Shown: piece by piece, positions 25,431 through 35,239 of the stretch
How the letters are laid out: the number at the start of each line of letters is the position of its first letter
Position numbering within the stretch: position 1 is the stretch's first letter
Source: JAZFYD01 sp036443405
GTDB taxonomy: Bacteria > Planctomycetota > PLA2
Reading direction: 5' to 3'
Assembly: GCA_036443405.1 (NCBI GenBank)
Contig: JAZFYD010000011.1
Location: 1-57,078, forward strand
Length of the DNA stretch: 57,078 nucleotides
Notes under the pieces: generated by a model
Told to the model about the DNA's origin: nothing
Seen by the model: only the letters and a program-made list of their open reading frames with translations
Database searches by the model: none
Program-made: the position numbers and the translations under genes

Positions 25431-27071
25431 TCACTTGGCCGCGGGCAACTCGATGCGCGTCTCGGCGGCGAAAAGCCGGCCGGCATCGGCGTCGGCCGCA
25501 TACCCTCGCACGAGCTGCTCGAGATCGGGTGTGAGTTTTTGACGAAGGCGTTCGGTGCCGTTCACGATCACGACCACCTCGGCATCGAAATCGATGTGGC
25601 GCGGCGCGAAACGCAACCGGAGACGCCGCACGTTGCGCGAGACGATCTCGATGCGGTTGTTCTCGATCTCGGCGCTGATCCGCGCCGTCGGTTTGCCGCG
25701 CAGGTAAACGGGCCGCGCCTGAAACGGCGGGATCTTGATCGCCGGCGTCAGCTCGCGGTCGCCGCGCCGCACACGCAAACGCATCTCGTCGCCGAACGTC
25801 GTCGCCGCGAGCGCCCGGCGCAGGTCGCCGAGATCCTTGATGTCGTTACCCCTGAGCGAAACGACGACGTCCCCCGCTTCCAGCTTCATCTCCGACGCGA
25901 GGGAGTCGCGGGTCACATTCGCGATCCGCACGCCCGGGCCAGCGAACGCCTGATCGACGGAAACGCCGAGCAGCACGCGCCCCGGACGCGATTCGACATT
26001 CAGATCCTCGACCGCCGCCGCGTCACCCTCGGCCGCGCCGATCTCCTCGACCTCGATCCATCCGATGCGTCCGAGCGCCGGCTCCGCGCAAAACCAATCG
26101 ATGCGGTCGGGCAGCGCCTCGCGCTCCGTCGACGCGATGAAATTCACAAACGCTGCTAGCTGTTCGGCCCAGTACACGGGCCGGTGGCCGCCCGTCGGGT
26201 ACTGGACGATGTGCATCCTGGCGCCCTCCTCGATCACGGCGAGCAGATGCGGGAGAACACGCCGCGCCGGGTAGAGCTGATCGTCCTGGGTCATCGCGAC
26301 GAACAGCGGCCGCGCCTTCACGTTGCGCAGATAGAGCGGACGGCGCGACGCGCTCGCGGGCACTCTCGGATGGCCGTTCATGGCGAGAAAACCGGAGAAG
26401 AGATCGGGCGCCGCCATCGCGAGGAAGTAGCAGCCCGAGCCGCCGTCGCTGAATCCGGTGGCGACGATCCGGTCGTCGTCGATGGTCGCGAGGCGTTTCG
26501 TATCGCGGATGACCGCCTCGATGTGCGCGAGCCCCGCGTCGTTCCACCAGTTGGTATCGCGACGCCCGAGCGGGTACGCGACGACGAAGCCCTCGTTCTC
26601 GGCCGACGCGACCCACTGGGAGCCGTAGCCGACCTGCCCCGGCGGCGGATACTCCGCGCGCCCCACGCCACCATGCATGTGCACGAGCAGCGGGACGGCC
26701 TCGACGCTGCCCTTGATCGATTGCGGGATGTAGAGCACGTACGGCCGTTCGACACCGTCCGCGGCCTTGACCTGGCGACGACTCCATCCGACCGCGAGCG
26801 CCGGTACCGGAATCGCCTCTCCGAGTTTGGCGTGCACCGTCTCGAAATCCGCCCCACTTTGCAAAACCGCGTGGATCACGCCGTCTCTTTCCGGTTCGGC
26901 GGCGGTCCGAAGTTGATGCAGCAGCTTGTCGAGGTCCGGTTTCCCGGATTCCTGCGCTGAGGCCGAGTTCGCGAGGACCGCGAACGCGCAGCCGAGCACG
27001 ATCCGCCGAACGGGACGGCGCGACTCAGGACGAACTCGTGCCCCGCGGGGCCCTTGGGATAGTCTTCTCAT
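25431..27071 (-). CDS. Exported alpha/beta hydrolase (polyhydroxybutyrate depolymerase-like) fused to a PDZ domain
   Basis: The 546-residue product from the ATG at 27071 has a signal peptide (RRIVLGCAFAVLANSASAQE). The alpha/beta-hydrolase domain (about 80-310) shows YVLYIPQ, the oxyanion segment VHMHGGVG, the nucleophile elbow GFSDGG and the catalytic-His region PTGGHRPVYW, like feruloyl esterase/PHB depolymerase relatives. A PDZ domain follows (about 370-450: LLGVSVDQ, LEAGDVVVSLRGNDIKDL), then a beta-rich tail. An esterase-PDZ fusion is unusual; the PDZ could bring the enzyme to a membrane partner. The frame is open upstream to 27482, but that part overlaps the divergent gene and has no signal peptide. 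The 91-bp divergent gap carries repeats of CTTGGCTCT (27088-27096 and 27101-27109). Confidence 0.85.
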   Translation of the reverse strand: MRRLSQGPRGARVRPESRRPVRRIVLGCAFAVLANSASAQESGKPDLDKLLHQLRTAAEPERDGVIHAVLQSGADFETVHAKLGEAIPVPALAVGWSRRQVKAADGVERPYVLYIPQSIKGSVEAVPLLVHMHGGVGRAEYPPPGQVGYGSQWVASAENEGFVVAYPLGRRDTNWWNDAGLAHIEAVIRDTKRLATIDDDRIVATGFSDGGSGCYFLAMAAPDLFSGFLAMNGHPRVPASASRRPLYLRNVKARPLFVAMTQDDQLYPARRVLPHLLAVIEEGARMHIVQYPTGGHRPVYWAEQLAAFVNFIASTEREALPDRIDWFCAEPALGRIGWIEVEEIGAAEGDAAAVEDLNVESRPGRVLLGVSVDQAFAGPGVRIANVTRDSLASEMKLEAGDVVVSLRGNDIKDLGDLRRALAATTFGDEMRLRVRRGDRELTPAIKIPPFQARPVYLRGKPTARISAEIENNRIEIVSRNVRRLRLRFAPRHIDFDAEVVVIVNGTERLRQKLTPDLEQLVRGYAADADAGRLFAAETRIELPAAK

Positions 27072-27162
27072 GTTCGGTCTCTTGGGTCTTGGCTCTTTGT
27101 CTTGGCTCTCGAAACCGGGTCCGGAAAGCCCCGCCAAGGACGGGGCCAACTTGAATGGGTCG

Positions 27163-29372
27163 ATGAAGAAGCCTCGGTATATCACGACAACGCTTCGGCT
27201 CGGGGTCGTCCTCGTATTCGCACTCGCGACGGGAGCCTGCGACGGAAAGAGCGGCGGCACCATCGTGACCTTCGGAATCTCGCAGCGCGAAGTGCTGGCC
27301 GGGCTGACTTTCCCGGACGCGCTGCCGCAACCGACGCCGCTCCAGGCCGAGCGCGCGTTTCCCAATCTCGCGTTCGGGATGCCGGTGTACTTCGTGGCGG
27401 CCCCCGATGGTACGAATCGGAACTTCGTCGTCGATCTGAACGGACGCGTGTTCGTCTTCGCAAACGACGCAGCGACGTCCACGCGAACGACGTTCTCGAC
27501 CTCTCCGGAACCGTCAGCCGCAACAACGCCGAAGAGGGCCTGTCCGGACTCGCGTTTGCGCCCGATTTCGCGACGAGCGGGTTGTTCTTCGTCATGTACA
27601 CGACGCGCGACGCCCAGAACGATGTGTTCTCGGTGCTGGACCGATACGCGGTGTCGACGGGCGATCCGGACTCAGCGGACGCGGCCTCGCGGGTCGAGGT
27701 CCTGCGCGTCAGCCAGCCGTTCACGAACCACAACGCGGGCATGATCACGTTCGGCAAGGACGGCTATCTCTATGTCTCGCTCGGCGATGGCGGCGCGGGC
27801 GGCGATCCACTCAACAACGCCCAGAACCGCACCACGCTTCTGGGCAACATCCTCCGCATCGACGTGGCGACGCTTCCATACACCGTGCCTGCGGACAACC
27901 CGTTCGTGGGCGAGGGCGGCGGCGTGCGCGAGGAGATCTGGGCGTATGGCCTGCGGAATCCCTGGCGCTTTTCGTTCGACCGCGAAACCGGCGACCTCTG
28001 GTGCGGCGACGTCGGCCAGAGCAGCCGCGAGGAAATCAACCGGATACAGGCCGGCGACAACTGTGGCTGGCGCACCTACGAGGGCACCCGGCAAAACACG
28101 GATCTCGGCGGCGCGTCGCCGGATGATTTTCTCGCCCCGGTGCATGACTACCCGGGCGCGCTCGGCCGCGCGGTGATCGGCGGTTATGTGTATCGCGGCG
28201 CGCGTGTTCCATCGCTACGCGGTTCCTACGTCTACGGCGACCACACCTCCGGACGCATCTGGGCGCTGGTAGACGACGGCGTCAACACGGTGAGTACCAC
28301 CGAGATCGCGCACATCCCGGAAGTGACCGGATTCGGCGAGGACCGCAACGCGGACGTGATTGCGACCAGCTTCTCGAGCAACGGATCGCTGTGGCGGTTC
28401 GTGGAGCCGGGCGGCGGCGCGATCCCGGAGTTCCCACAAACACTCGCGGCAACGGGACTCTTTACGGATACCGGGAACCTAACCGCCACGCCGGGGCTGA
28501 TCGAGTACGGCGTGAACGAACCGTTTTGGTCCGACGGCGCCACGAAACGCCGTTGGATCGGACTGCCCGGACAAACACGCATCGGTTTCTCCAGCACGGG
28601 CGCGTGGTCGTTTCCGCTGGGCACGATCCTCGTCAAACACTTCGAGTTGCAGCTCGCGACAGGTGCCACTCGGCGTCTGGAAACGCGCGTGCTGATCCGT
28701 TCCGACCTCGGTTGGGACGGCTATGTCTACCGCTGGAACGAGGCGCAAACCGACGCGGACCTTCTGTCGGGCGGCACAACCGATGTCTTTCAGGTCGCGG
28801 ACCCCGATGCGCCCGGGGGCGAGCGCGAGCAGACCTGGGCGTATCCCGGGCGCGCTGACTGCATCGGTTGCCACGCCGAAGCGAGCGGGTTCGTACTCGG
28901 GGTCAACACACGCCAGATCAACCGCGACTTCGAGTTCCCTCTCGAACCGGACAACCAGTTGCGGACCTGGAATCACCTCGATCTGTTCACGACCGACATT
29001 GGCGCCGCCGGCGGCCATCCGGCGTATCCCGACCCGAGCGACGAGACCGTCGAGCTCGGCACGCGGGCCCGCGCGTACCTTGCGGTCAACTGCTCGAACT
29101 GCCACCAGCCAGGCGGTCCCGCGCCCGGAAACATGGATCTGCGGTTCGATACGCCGCGGGATGAGATGGTCGCGATCGATGTCACCGCGAAGCGCGGCGA
29201 CCTGGGCATCGCAAACGCCGTCCGTATTCGGCCCGGCGCGAAAGAGTCGAGTGTCGTGTGGGAGCGCATGCGCCGCACCGACGGGACGACCATGCCGCCG
29301 CTCACACACCATGTCCCCGACACATTCGGTATCGAGTTGATCGGCAACTGGATCGACTCGGGCGCGAACTAG
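27163..29372 (+). pseudogene. PQQ/sorbosone dehydrogenase-like lipoprotein with dihaem C-terminal domain, frameshifted near the N-terminus
   Basis: Reading through one frameshift gives a protein of about 736 residues. A lipoprotein signal (VVLVFALATGAC) precedes a glucose/sorbosone dehydrogenase-type six-bladed propeller (LSGLAFAPDFATSGLFFVMY, AGMITFGKDGYLYVSLGDGG, WAYGLRNPWRFSFD, GDVGQSSREEINRI). A SO2930-type dihaem tail with CIGCH (28860-28874) and CSNCH (29091-29105) follows. Such proteins oxidise a sugar or alcohol in the periplasm and pass electrons to c-haems. Compared with the tandem copy at 29636, one base is missing near 27493-27497 (TTC versus TTTTC), which breaks the frame after residue 111. 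Either the gene is dead or a base was lost in sequencing. Coordinates span both frames. Confidence 0.8.
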
Positions 29373-29444
29373 CCACTTGCAACGCTCCTTCGCGCTTGTG
29401 GCCCCTTCCGTACGCACGGTCTACGTTTGAAGTTCGGACCAACG

Positions 29445-29582
29445 CCTTCTGGGCGAGTCCAGCCTGTCGAGATCGCGACTTGAGGCCAAAGTAGTGTGGG
29501 AGGACACGTCGAGTGCCGAGAGGCAAAGAACTCGGCAGGCTGGGCCGTTCAGAACGCTCGTCTTGTGAATAATCCGGGCTAG
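29445..29582. repeat. Copy A of a ~138-bp dispersed element with conserved hairpin, upstream of a lipoprotein gene
   Basis: This matches copy B (35053-35191) at about 84% by hand alignment over the whole length. It contains a conserved hairpin TGCCGAG (29514-29520) / CTCGGCA (29531-29537) whose loop differs from copy B while the stem is identical. Near its ends it has TTCTGG (29447-29452) and TCAGAA (29549-29554), and it finishes with AATCCGGGCTAG, 53 nt before the next start codon. It could be a mobile repeat or a shared promoter/leader. The remaining bases between 29373 and 29444 show nothing I recognise. Confidence 0.65.
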
Positions 29583-29635
29583 CTCGTAAGATCCGGCCTC
29601 GGGCCGTTGCGGGGGAATCCAGGAGGTCGGGGTCG

Positions 29636-31844
29636 ATGAGTCACTTTCGGTCTTTCACGGTCACGATCGGCCTGGCGCTCATCTTGACTGCGGGCGCCTG
29701 CGACGGAACCGGCGGCGGCAACGCGATCCCGACGCACGGCATCGAGCAGCGAGAGGAACTCACCGGACTCGCGTTTCCCGACGCGCTGCCAAACCCGACC
29801 CCGATGCAGACCGAGCGCGCGTTCCCCAATCTCGCGTTTGGGAAGCCGGTCTATTTCGCAGTGCCCGCCGATCAGACGAACCGGAATTGGGTCGTCGATC
29901 AGGATGGTCGTGTCTTCGTCTTCGAAGACGACGACGCGACGTCGACCAAAACGACTTTTCTCGACCTCTCCGGAACCGTCAGCCGCGACACGAGGGAGGA
30001 GGGGCTCGCCGGCCTCGCGTTCTCGCCCGACTTCGCGTCCAACGGGTTGTTCTTCGTCATGTACACGACCCGTGACGCCGAGAACCGGATCTTCTCGGTG
30101 CTGGACCGATACAAGGTTTCGTCGGGCGACCCCGATGTCGCGGATCCCGCGTCGCGCATCGAGGTCCTCCGTGTCCGCCAGACTTTTGGCGCCCACAACT
30201 CGGGCATGATCACGTTCGGCGCGGACGGCTATCTCTACATCTCGATCGGCGACGGCGGAAGCGGCGGCGGCGGAAACGACGTGTTCGACAACGCCCAGAA
30301 CAGAGCGACGCTGCTCGGCAACATCCTCCGCATCGATGTCGCCACGCTCCCCTACAACGTGCCCGCCGACAACCCGTTTGTGGGCGAGGGCGGCGGCGTG
30401 CGTGAGGAGATCTGGGCGTACGGCCTCCGGAATCCGTGGCGATTTTCGTTCGACCGCGACACCGGCGACCTCTGGTGCGCCGACGTCGGCCAGCACAACC
30501 GCGAGGAGGTCAACCGGATCCAGGCCGGCGACAACTGCGGCTGGCCGATCTACGAGGGCGCCCTCCAACTCACGGATCTCCGCGGCGGGAAGCCCGAGGA
30601 CTTTCTCGCGCCCGTGCACGACTATCCCCACGTCCTCGGACACGCGGTCATGGGCGGGTATGTGTATCGCGGCACGCGCGTCCCTTCGCTTCAGGGTTCA
30701 TACGTCTATGGAGACCACAGAACCGGGCGCATTTGGGCACTTGTCCACGACGGCCTCGGCGTCCGCAGCAACACCGAGATCGCGAATGTTCGGCAAGTGA
30801 CCGCGTTTGGCGAAGACCGTAGTGCCGATGTGATCGCGACCAGCTTCTCCCAGAACGGATCGCTGTGGCGTTTCGTGGATGCCGGGGGCGGCCAACCTTC
30901 CGAGTTCCCGCCGACGCTCTCGGCGACCGGAATCTTCGCGGACACCGCGAACCTGACCGCCGCGTCGGGGTTGATCGAGTACGCGGTCAACGAACCGTTT
31001 TGGTCCGACGGCGCGATGAAGCGCCGATGGATCGGACTGCCGGAACAAACACGCATCGGTTTTTCCAGCGACGGCTCGTGGTCGTTTCCGTGGGGAACGG
31101 TCCTGGTCAAGCACTTCGAGTTGCCGCTCGCGACCGGCACGACACGGCGCCTGGAAACGCGGTTGTTGATCCGCGCCGAACAGGGTTGGAGCGGCTACGT
31201 CTACCGGTGGAACGATGAACAGACCGACGCGGACCTTTTACCCGCCGGCGCGGAGGACGTGTTTCAGGTCGCGGACCCCGAAGCGCCCGGCGGCGTGCGC
31301 GAGCAAACCTGGACCTATCCCGCGCGAACGGACTGCCTCGGTTGCCACACCGCGGCCGAGGGGTTTGTGCTCGGCGTGAGAACGCAACAGATCAACCGCG
31401 ACTTCGAGTTCCCGCTCGGAACCGACAACCAGTTGCGAGCGTGGAACCACATCGGTTTGTTCGACACGGACATCGGCGCCGCGGGAGATCATCCGGCCTA
31501 CGCGGACACACGCGACGAAGACCTGGATCTCCGCACACGCGCGCGCGTGTACCTCGCGGTGAACTGCTCCAACTGCCACCAGCCCGACGGGACCACGGGG
31601 GAGAATCTCGACCTGCGGTTGTCCACGGAGCGAGCGGATATGAACCATCGATGTCACGCCGACAACCGGCGACCTCGGGCTCGCAAACGCCGCCCGCGTG
31701 CGGCCCGGCGCAAAAGAGTCGAGCGTTTTGTGGGAGCGCCTTCGCCGCGCCGACGGGACCGCGATGCCGCCGATCGCACACCATGTCCCGGACCCTCTCG
31801 GGGTCGAACTGATCGGCTTCTGGATCGACTCGGGCGCGAACTGA
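29636..31844 (+). pseudogene. Tandem paralogue of the sorbosone dehydrogenase-like/dihaem lipoprotein, frameshifted near the C-terminus
   Basis: This has the same architecture as the preceding gene: a lipoprotein signal (TIGLALILTAGAC), a GSDH-type propeller (GLAGLAFSPDFASNGLFFVMY, WAYGLRNPWRFSFD, CADVGQHNREEVNRI) and haem motifs CLGCH (31334-31348) and CSNCH (31565-31579). It tracks its neighbour closely along the whole length, so the pair arose by tandem duplication. Near 31643-31647 two bases are missing relative to the paralogue. Without correction the last 65 or so residues become Arg-rich and run to 31876; with it the frame ends at 31844 on the same FWIDSGAN ending as the sister. Both haem sites lie before the shift, so a partly functional product is conceivable. 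Confidence 0.8.
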
Positions 31845-31924
31845 GCGCAGTCGCGCGGACCGGACCTGGAATTTGAGCGACACCGAGCGGGGCCGCGGTA
31901 TAGCTTTTAGGCGGAGGGCAAGCC

Positions 31925-32737
31925 ATGCGATGGATTCTGGCAGTGATCGGCGTCTGTGTGTTCGGAGTGATCGCCTCGGCGAACGACCGTGAGATCGACG
32001 CGGGGCGGCGGAAGCTCGAGGAGCTGCGGCAGAAGATCGAGCGGCTCGAGGATGCGGGCAAGTCGGAAGCCGCGGAGGAGTTGCGCATGAAGGCGCGGCA
32101 GCTTGCGGAGCGCCTCGAACACGCCGCCAAGAACGCGAAGCGGTCGAAGAAGACTCGCAAGAAGACACGCCGCGGCGGCACGGAAGAGTTGGTCTCCGTC
32201 CTCGAAGGTCTTGAGCACGGCATCGCCGCGCTCAAGAAGATCGGCAAGAAGGAGGAGGTCGCGCATCTGCACAGGATCGCCAACGGTGTTCGCGAGCGAA
32301 TCCAGCACGCCAAGGGCGCCGACAAGGAACGGCGCGCCGCGCACCACCACCTCGAGATTCTCGAGTTGGCGTTCCGCGCTTATGGGGAAGCCAAGCAGGA
32401 ACGGCACCGCGAACTGTGCGAACACGCCATTCACGCGCGCGAGTTGCGGCTGAAGGGACGCCGCGACGAAGAAGCGCAAGAGGTCATGAATTCGGCACCG
32501 TCGCGCGAGACGGAAGCGGAACTGCTGATGGGCGCCGCGCGCCTTTACCGCGGTTGGAAAAGAGCCGACTCCGCCGAACGCTGCGAGGAGTTGGCGAACC
32601 TGCTCTTGCGGAGGCGAAAAGGCGGCCACTCGCAGGAGCGCATGGCGAGGATCGAAGAGCGCGTCGAACGAATGGAGCGCGTGCTGGAAGAGATGATGGA
32701 GATGCTGCGCAAGCGCGACCGGCGCCGCGACCGCTAG
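31925..32737 (+). CDS. Exported coiled-coil protein
   Basis: The 270-residue product starts at an ATG preceded by GGAGGG at good spacing. Residues 1-19 form a signal peptide (MRWILAVIGVCVFGVIASA). The rest is almost entirely charged helix with heptad-like patterns (about 25-75 and 225-265: RIEERVERMERVLEEMMEM), plus a Lys/Arg-rich segment near 75-85. No catalytic or binding motif is visible. It is probably a periplasmic structural or bridging protein. It follows the second dehydrogenase copy on the same strand and ends 9 nt from the convergent HEAT-VWA gene. I do not recognise the family. Confidence 0.75.
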   Translation: MRWILAVIGVCVFGVIASANDREIDAGRRKLEELRQKIERLEDAGKSEAAEELRMKARQLAERLEHAAKNAKRSKKTRKKTRRGGTEELVSVLEGLEHGIAALKKIGKKEEVAHLHRIANGVRERIQHAKGADKERRAAHHHLEILELAFRAYGEAKQERHRELCEHAIHARELRLKGRRDEEAQEVMNSAPSRETEAELLMGAARLYRGWKRADSAERCEELANLLLRRRKGGHSQERMARIEERVERMERVLEEMMEMLRKRDRRRDR

Positions 32738-32746
32738 GCGAAGGTT

Positions 32747-34897
32747 TCAGACCCCGAAGAGGGCTTCGATCGACGCGCGGTGCTCCGGCCCGAGCGCGAG
32801 CACCAGGAGCAGCTTGAGGAGTTCGTCCTCACGCGTAAGGCGCACCGCCTTGCCGCCCCCCCACTTCGCGATCTTTCTGAACGCCGCGATGCGGACCGGA
32901 CCGCCGCGGTCGAACGGGTAACCGCTGACATCCACGGCGTGCGCGGTGCCCTTGAACTCGCGGACGATGGTCTCCAGCAACGGCATCGGCCGCTGATGCG
33001 GCGGCGCGTCCCCGAACAGAAGCACGATGCGCCGCGCGCCCTTGCGCCACCGTGTGCGCTCCATCGCGCGTTGCAACCCCGACAGGACGGACTCGGGCGC
33101 GTCCCCGCCCCCGTACGCGGGCACCCCCGCCAGAAAGTCCTCGAGCAGACGCGGGTCGGCCGTCAGCGGTGACGCCAGCGTCAAGAACGCCTCGCGGTGA
33201 TCGCGGTACGCGACGAGGCGCATGCGAAGATCCGGCACCAGCACGCGAAGCGATGAAACGACACTCTCGATACGGCGCTTCGTCGCCTCGAGCACAGGCG
33301 TCATCGAACCGGTCGCGTCGAGCACGAGCACCAGATCCAACCCGCGCTTGCGCAGATCCTCGACGTGATAACGAAACGCATCGGGCTCGCGAAGGCGCCC
33401 CCCCTTGCGCTTCCACCAGTCGTTCCAGCGCGCCGCCCCGTCCGCGGGCGCGGCCGCGTCGTATCCATTGCGCGCCGCGGTCAGGCGATGCGCCAACTCG
33501 ATCGCCGCCTGCCGCTTGACCCGGCTCTTTCCGACGAGCGCGTCGAGCGCCCGTCTCAACGCGGCCGGGTTCTCCAGCAACGCGAGCGCGGCGCCGGTGG
33601 TCGCACGCACCGAGGGATCGGGATCGTCCACCGCCATGTCGTAGAGGTCGAGCCAGCGGTCCTTCACCGGCAACCGCAGGATCGCACCCACGACCGCGCG
33701 CCGCACGTCCGCCGATGGGTGCATGCGCAGATCACGCAGGGTTTGGCGCGCGGCGGCGGTTCGCAGGCGCCCGAGCGCGCGCGCCGCCGCGACAACCACA
33801 CGCACGTCGGAGTCGCCGGCGGCGCCCTTGAGGACGTTGAGGCCGTCCACGCGATGACACGCCGCGGCGCGCACGAGGGGATTGGAGTTGCCCAGGGCCT
33901 TCGCGGCCGCTTTCGGTGAGAGCGCGTGGGTCACGGCCACGCGGATGCTCGCATCGCGGTCCTCCAAGAACGGCATCAACGCGGGCGAGAGCTCCGGCCA
34001 CGACTCGCGAGCGAATGTGTGCAGCACGGAAGAAAGCGCGGGCGCGAACACCGCGTCGATTCGTTTGGACGCGTCGCGCTTCTTGACCAGCGCCTCCAGA
34101 ACCGCCGCCGCGAGCTCGACGTCGCGCGCACCGGCCGCCGCTTCCGCGAGCAGGACTCCGCCCGAGCCCGAGAGATCCGCCCTACCGGCGATCTTCTCGA
34201 GCAGCGTACCAATGTCCTTCCCACCCGCCGTGACCTTGCGCCGCGCGAGGTCGGCCACCGCGCGTGCCAACGCGAAATGCGCGTGCGGCTGCTCGTCATA
34301 GAACAAGAGGTGTTTTTCGCGCCGCCGGTCCTGCACGGCGCGGCTCAGCCGCGACACCAGGAACGACGCCTCCGCGCTGCGGCCCGCACGGCCAAGCGCA
34401 ATCAGCGCGGGCACGGCGTCACTCGGATCCCGCCGCTCCGCCAGCTTGCGCAGCTCGGCCCAGTCGGACAACGCGGCAAACGCGGCCATCCGCACCATCA
34501 CGGCCTTGTCCTTGCGCAGGACCCGCAACCGTTTCGCCGCCTTTCGCTCGCCCATGAGCGACCACGCCGCCGCGGTACGCACCGCGTCATCGGCATCGCC
34601 GAGCAACTTCATCCGCGCCTGAAGCGGTGCGCGATCTCCGAGCGCACGGAGCGCGGCCTCGCGAACGACGGCGATCGGATCTTTCAAAAGCGCCGCCGGC
34701 GTTTTTCCGCCGAGGCGCTCTGCCGCCAGACGGCGCGCGTCCCACTTCTCGCAGACCGCGGCGCGAGCCAACAGGTCGAAGTCGCCGGCACGCAAAGCCG
34801 CGTCGGCCGCCTCCGCCCGAAAAAACGGGCTCGTCCCGAGCAGCAGTTGCTCGGTATCGGGCGTACCGGCGAGAAGGATCAACAGCAGGAGGCTCAC
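32747..34897 (-). CDS. HEAT-repeat protein with C-terminal von Willebrand factor A domain
   Basis: The 716-residue product has a hydrophobic start (MSLLLLILLAGTPDTEQ, weak signal peptide), some 450 residues of HEAT-like repeats (for example AVVREAALRALGDRAP, DPDPSVRATTGAALALLE), the linker ARWNDWWKRKGGRL, then a VWA domain from about 515. The MIDAS motif reads DATGSM, followed by RIVLLFGDAPPH, so metal binding looks intact, unlike the related protein at 18761. HEAT-VWA proteins of this kind are common and uncharacterised in planctomycetes; adhesion or protein assembly are guesses. The start is a GTG at 34897 with a poor ribosome-binding site. Confidence 0.85.
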   Translation of the reverse strand: MSLLLLILLAGTPDTEQLLLGTSPFFRAEAADAALRAGDFDLLARAAVCEKWDARRLAAERLGGKTPAALLKDPIAVVREAALRALGDRAPLQARMKLLGDADDAVRTAAAWSLMGERKAAKRLRVLRKDKAVMVRMAAFAALSDWAELRKLAERRDPSDAVPALIALGRAGRSAEASFLVSRLSRAVQDRRREKHLLFYDEQPHAHFALARAVADLARRKVTAGGKDIGTLLEKIAGRADLSGSGGVLLAEAAAGARDVELAAAVLEALVKKRDASKRIDAVFAPALSSVLHTFARESWPELSPALMPFLEDRDASIRVAVTHALSPKAAAKALGNSNPLVRAAACHRVDGLNVLKGAAGDSDVRVVVAAARALGRLRTAAARQTLRDLRMHPSADVRRAVVGAILRLPVKDRWLDLYDMAVDDPDPSVRATTGAALALLENPAALRRALDALVGKSRVKRQAAIELAHRLTAARNGYDAAAPADGAARWNDWWKRKGGRLREPDAFRYHVEDLRKRGLDLVLVLDATGSMTPVLEATKRRIESVVSSLRVLVPDLRMRLVAYRDHREAFLTLASPLTADPRLLEDFLAGVPAYGGGDAPESVLSGLQRAMERTRWRKGARRIVLLFGDAPPHQRPMPLLETIVREFKGTAHAVDVSGYPFDRGGPVRIAAFRKIAKWGGGKAVRLTREDELLKLLLVLALGPEHRASIEALFGV

Positions 34898-35052
34898 AGT
34901 GATTCGCCACGCATTATGGTTTGTAAACGCGCCCGGACGGGGTTTGGAAAGGTGCTAGGCCGGTTATTCATGAGACGGGCGCGTTGCTCCGCATGGTCAA
35001 CTCAACCAACTCACCTAGTTCGCGCGATAGATGTCTGAAAAATCAAACGACT

Positions 35053-35191
35053 CCTTCTGGGCGAGGCCAGATTGTCCGAGATCGAGGAACGAGGCCGAAG
35101 TAGTGTTAGAGGACACGTCGAGTGCCGAGTGACAAAGAGCTCGGCAAGCTGGACCGGCCAGAACGCTCGTATTATGAACAATCCGGGCTAG
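35053..35191. repeat. Copy B of the ~138-bp dispersed element with conserved hairpin
   Basis: This is the second copy of the element at 29445-29582, in the same orientation. The hairpin TGCCGAG (35123-35129) / CTCGGCA (35140-35146) is conserved. The ends carry TTCTGG (35055-35060) and CCAGAA (35158-35163), an inverted pair. It ends in AATCCGGGCTAG, 48 nt before the lipoprotein start at 35240. The surrounding gene-free stretch (34898-35239, 342 bp) otherwise holds only the upstream region of the minus-strand HEAT-VWA gene; I see no other feature in it. Confidence 0.65.
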
Positions 35192-35239
35192 ACTCGAATC
35201 CGTCGCCCGTTGGGCTCGTGCGACACGCCGGGAGTGGAC

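Noticed and set aside
27102..29372. Taking the open frame from 27102 as an intact dehydrogenase gene
   Set aside because: Its first 120 or so residues are out-of-frame Arg-rich sequence; the real lipoprotein start is at 27163 in another frame, so a frameshift is needed.
29484..29510. GTGT-N6-ACAC in the dispersed element as a further NrtR operator
   Set aside because: The spacing is six rather than seven, the flanks do not match TTAGTGT, and the downstream gene is not NAD-related. It warns that GTGT..ACAC pairs occur by chance here.
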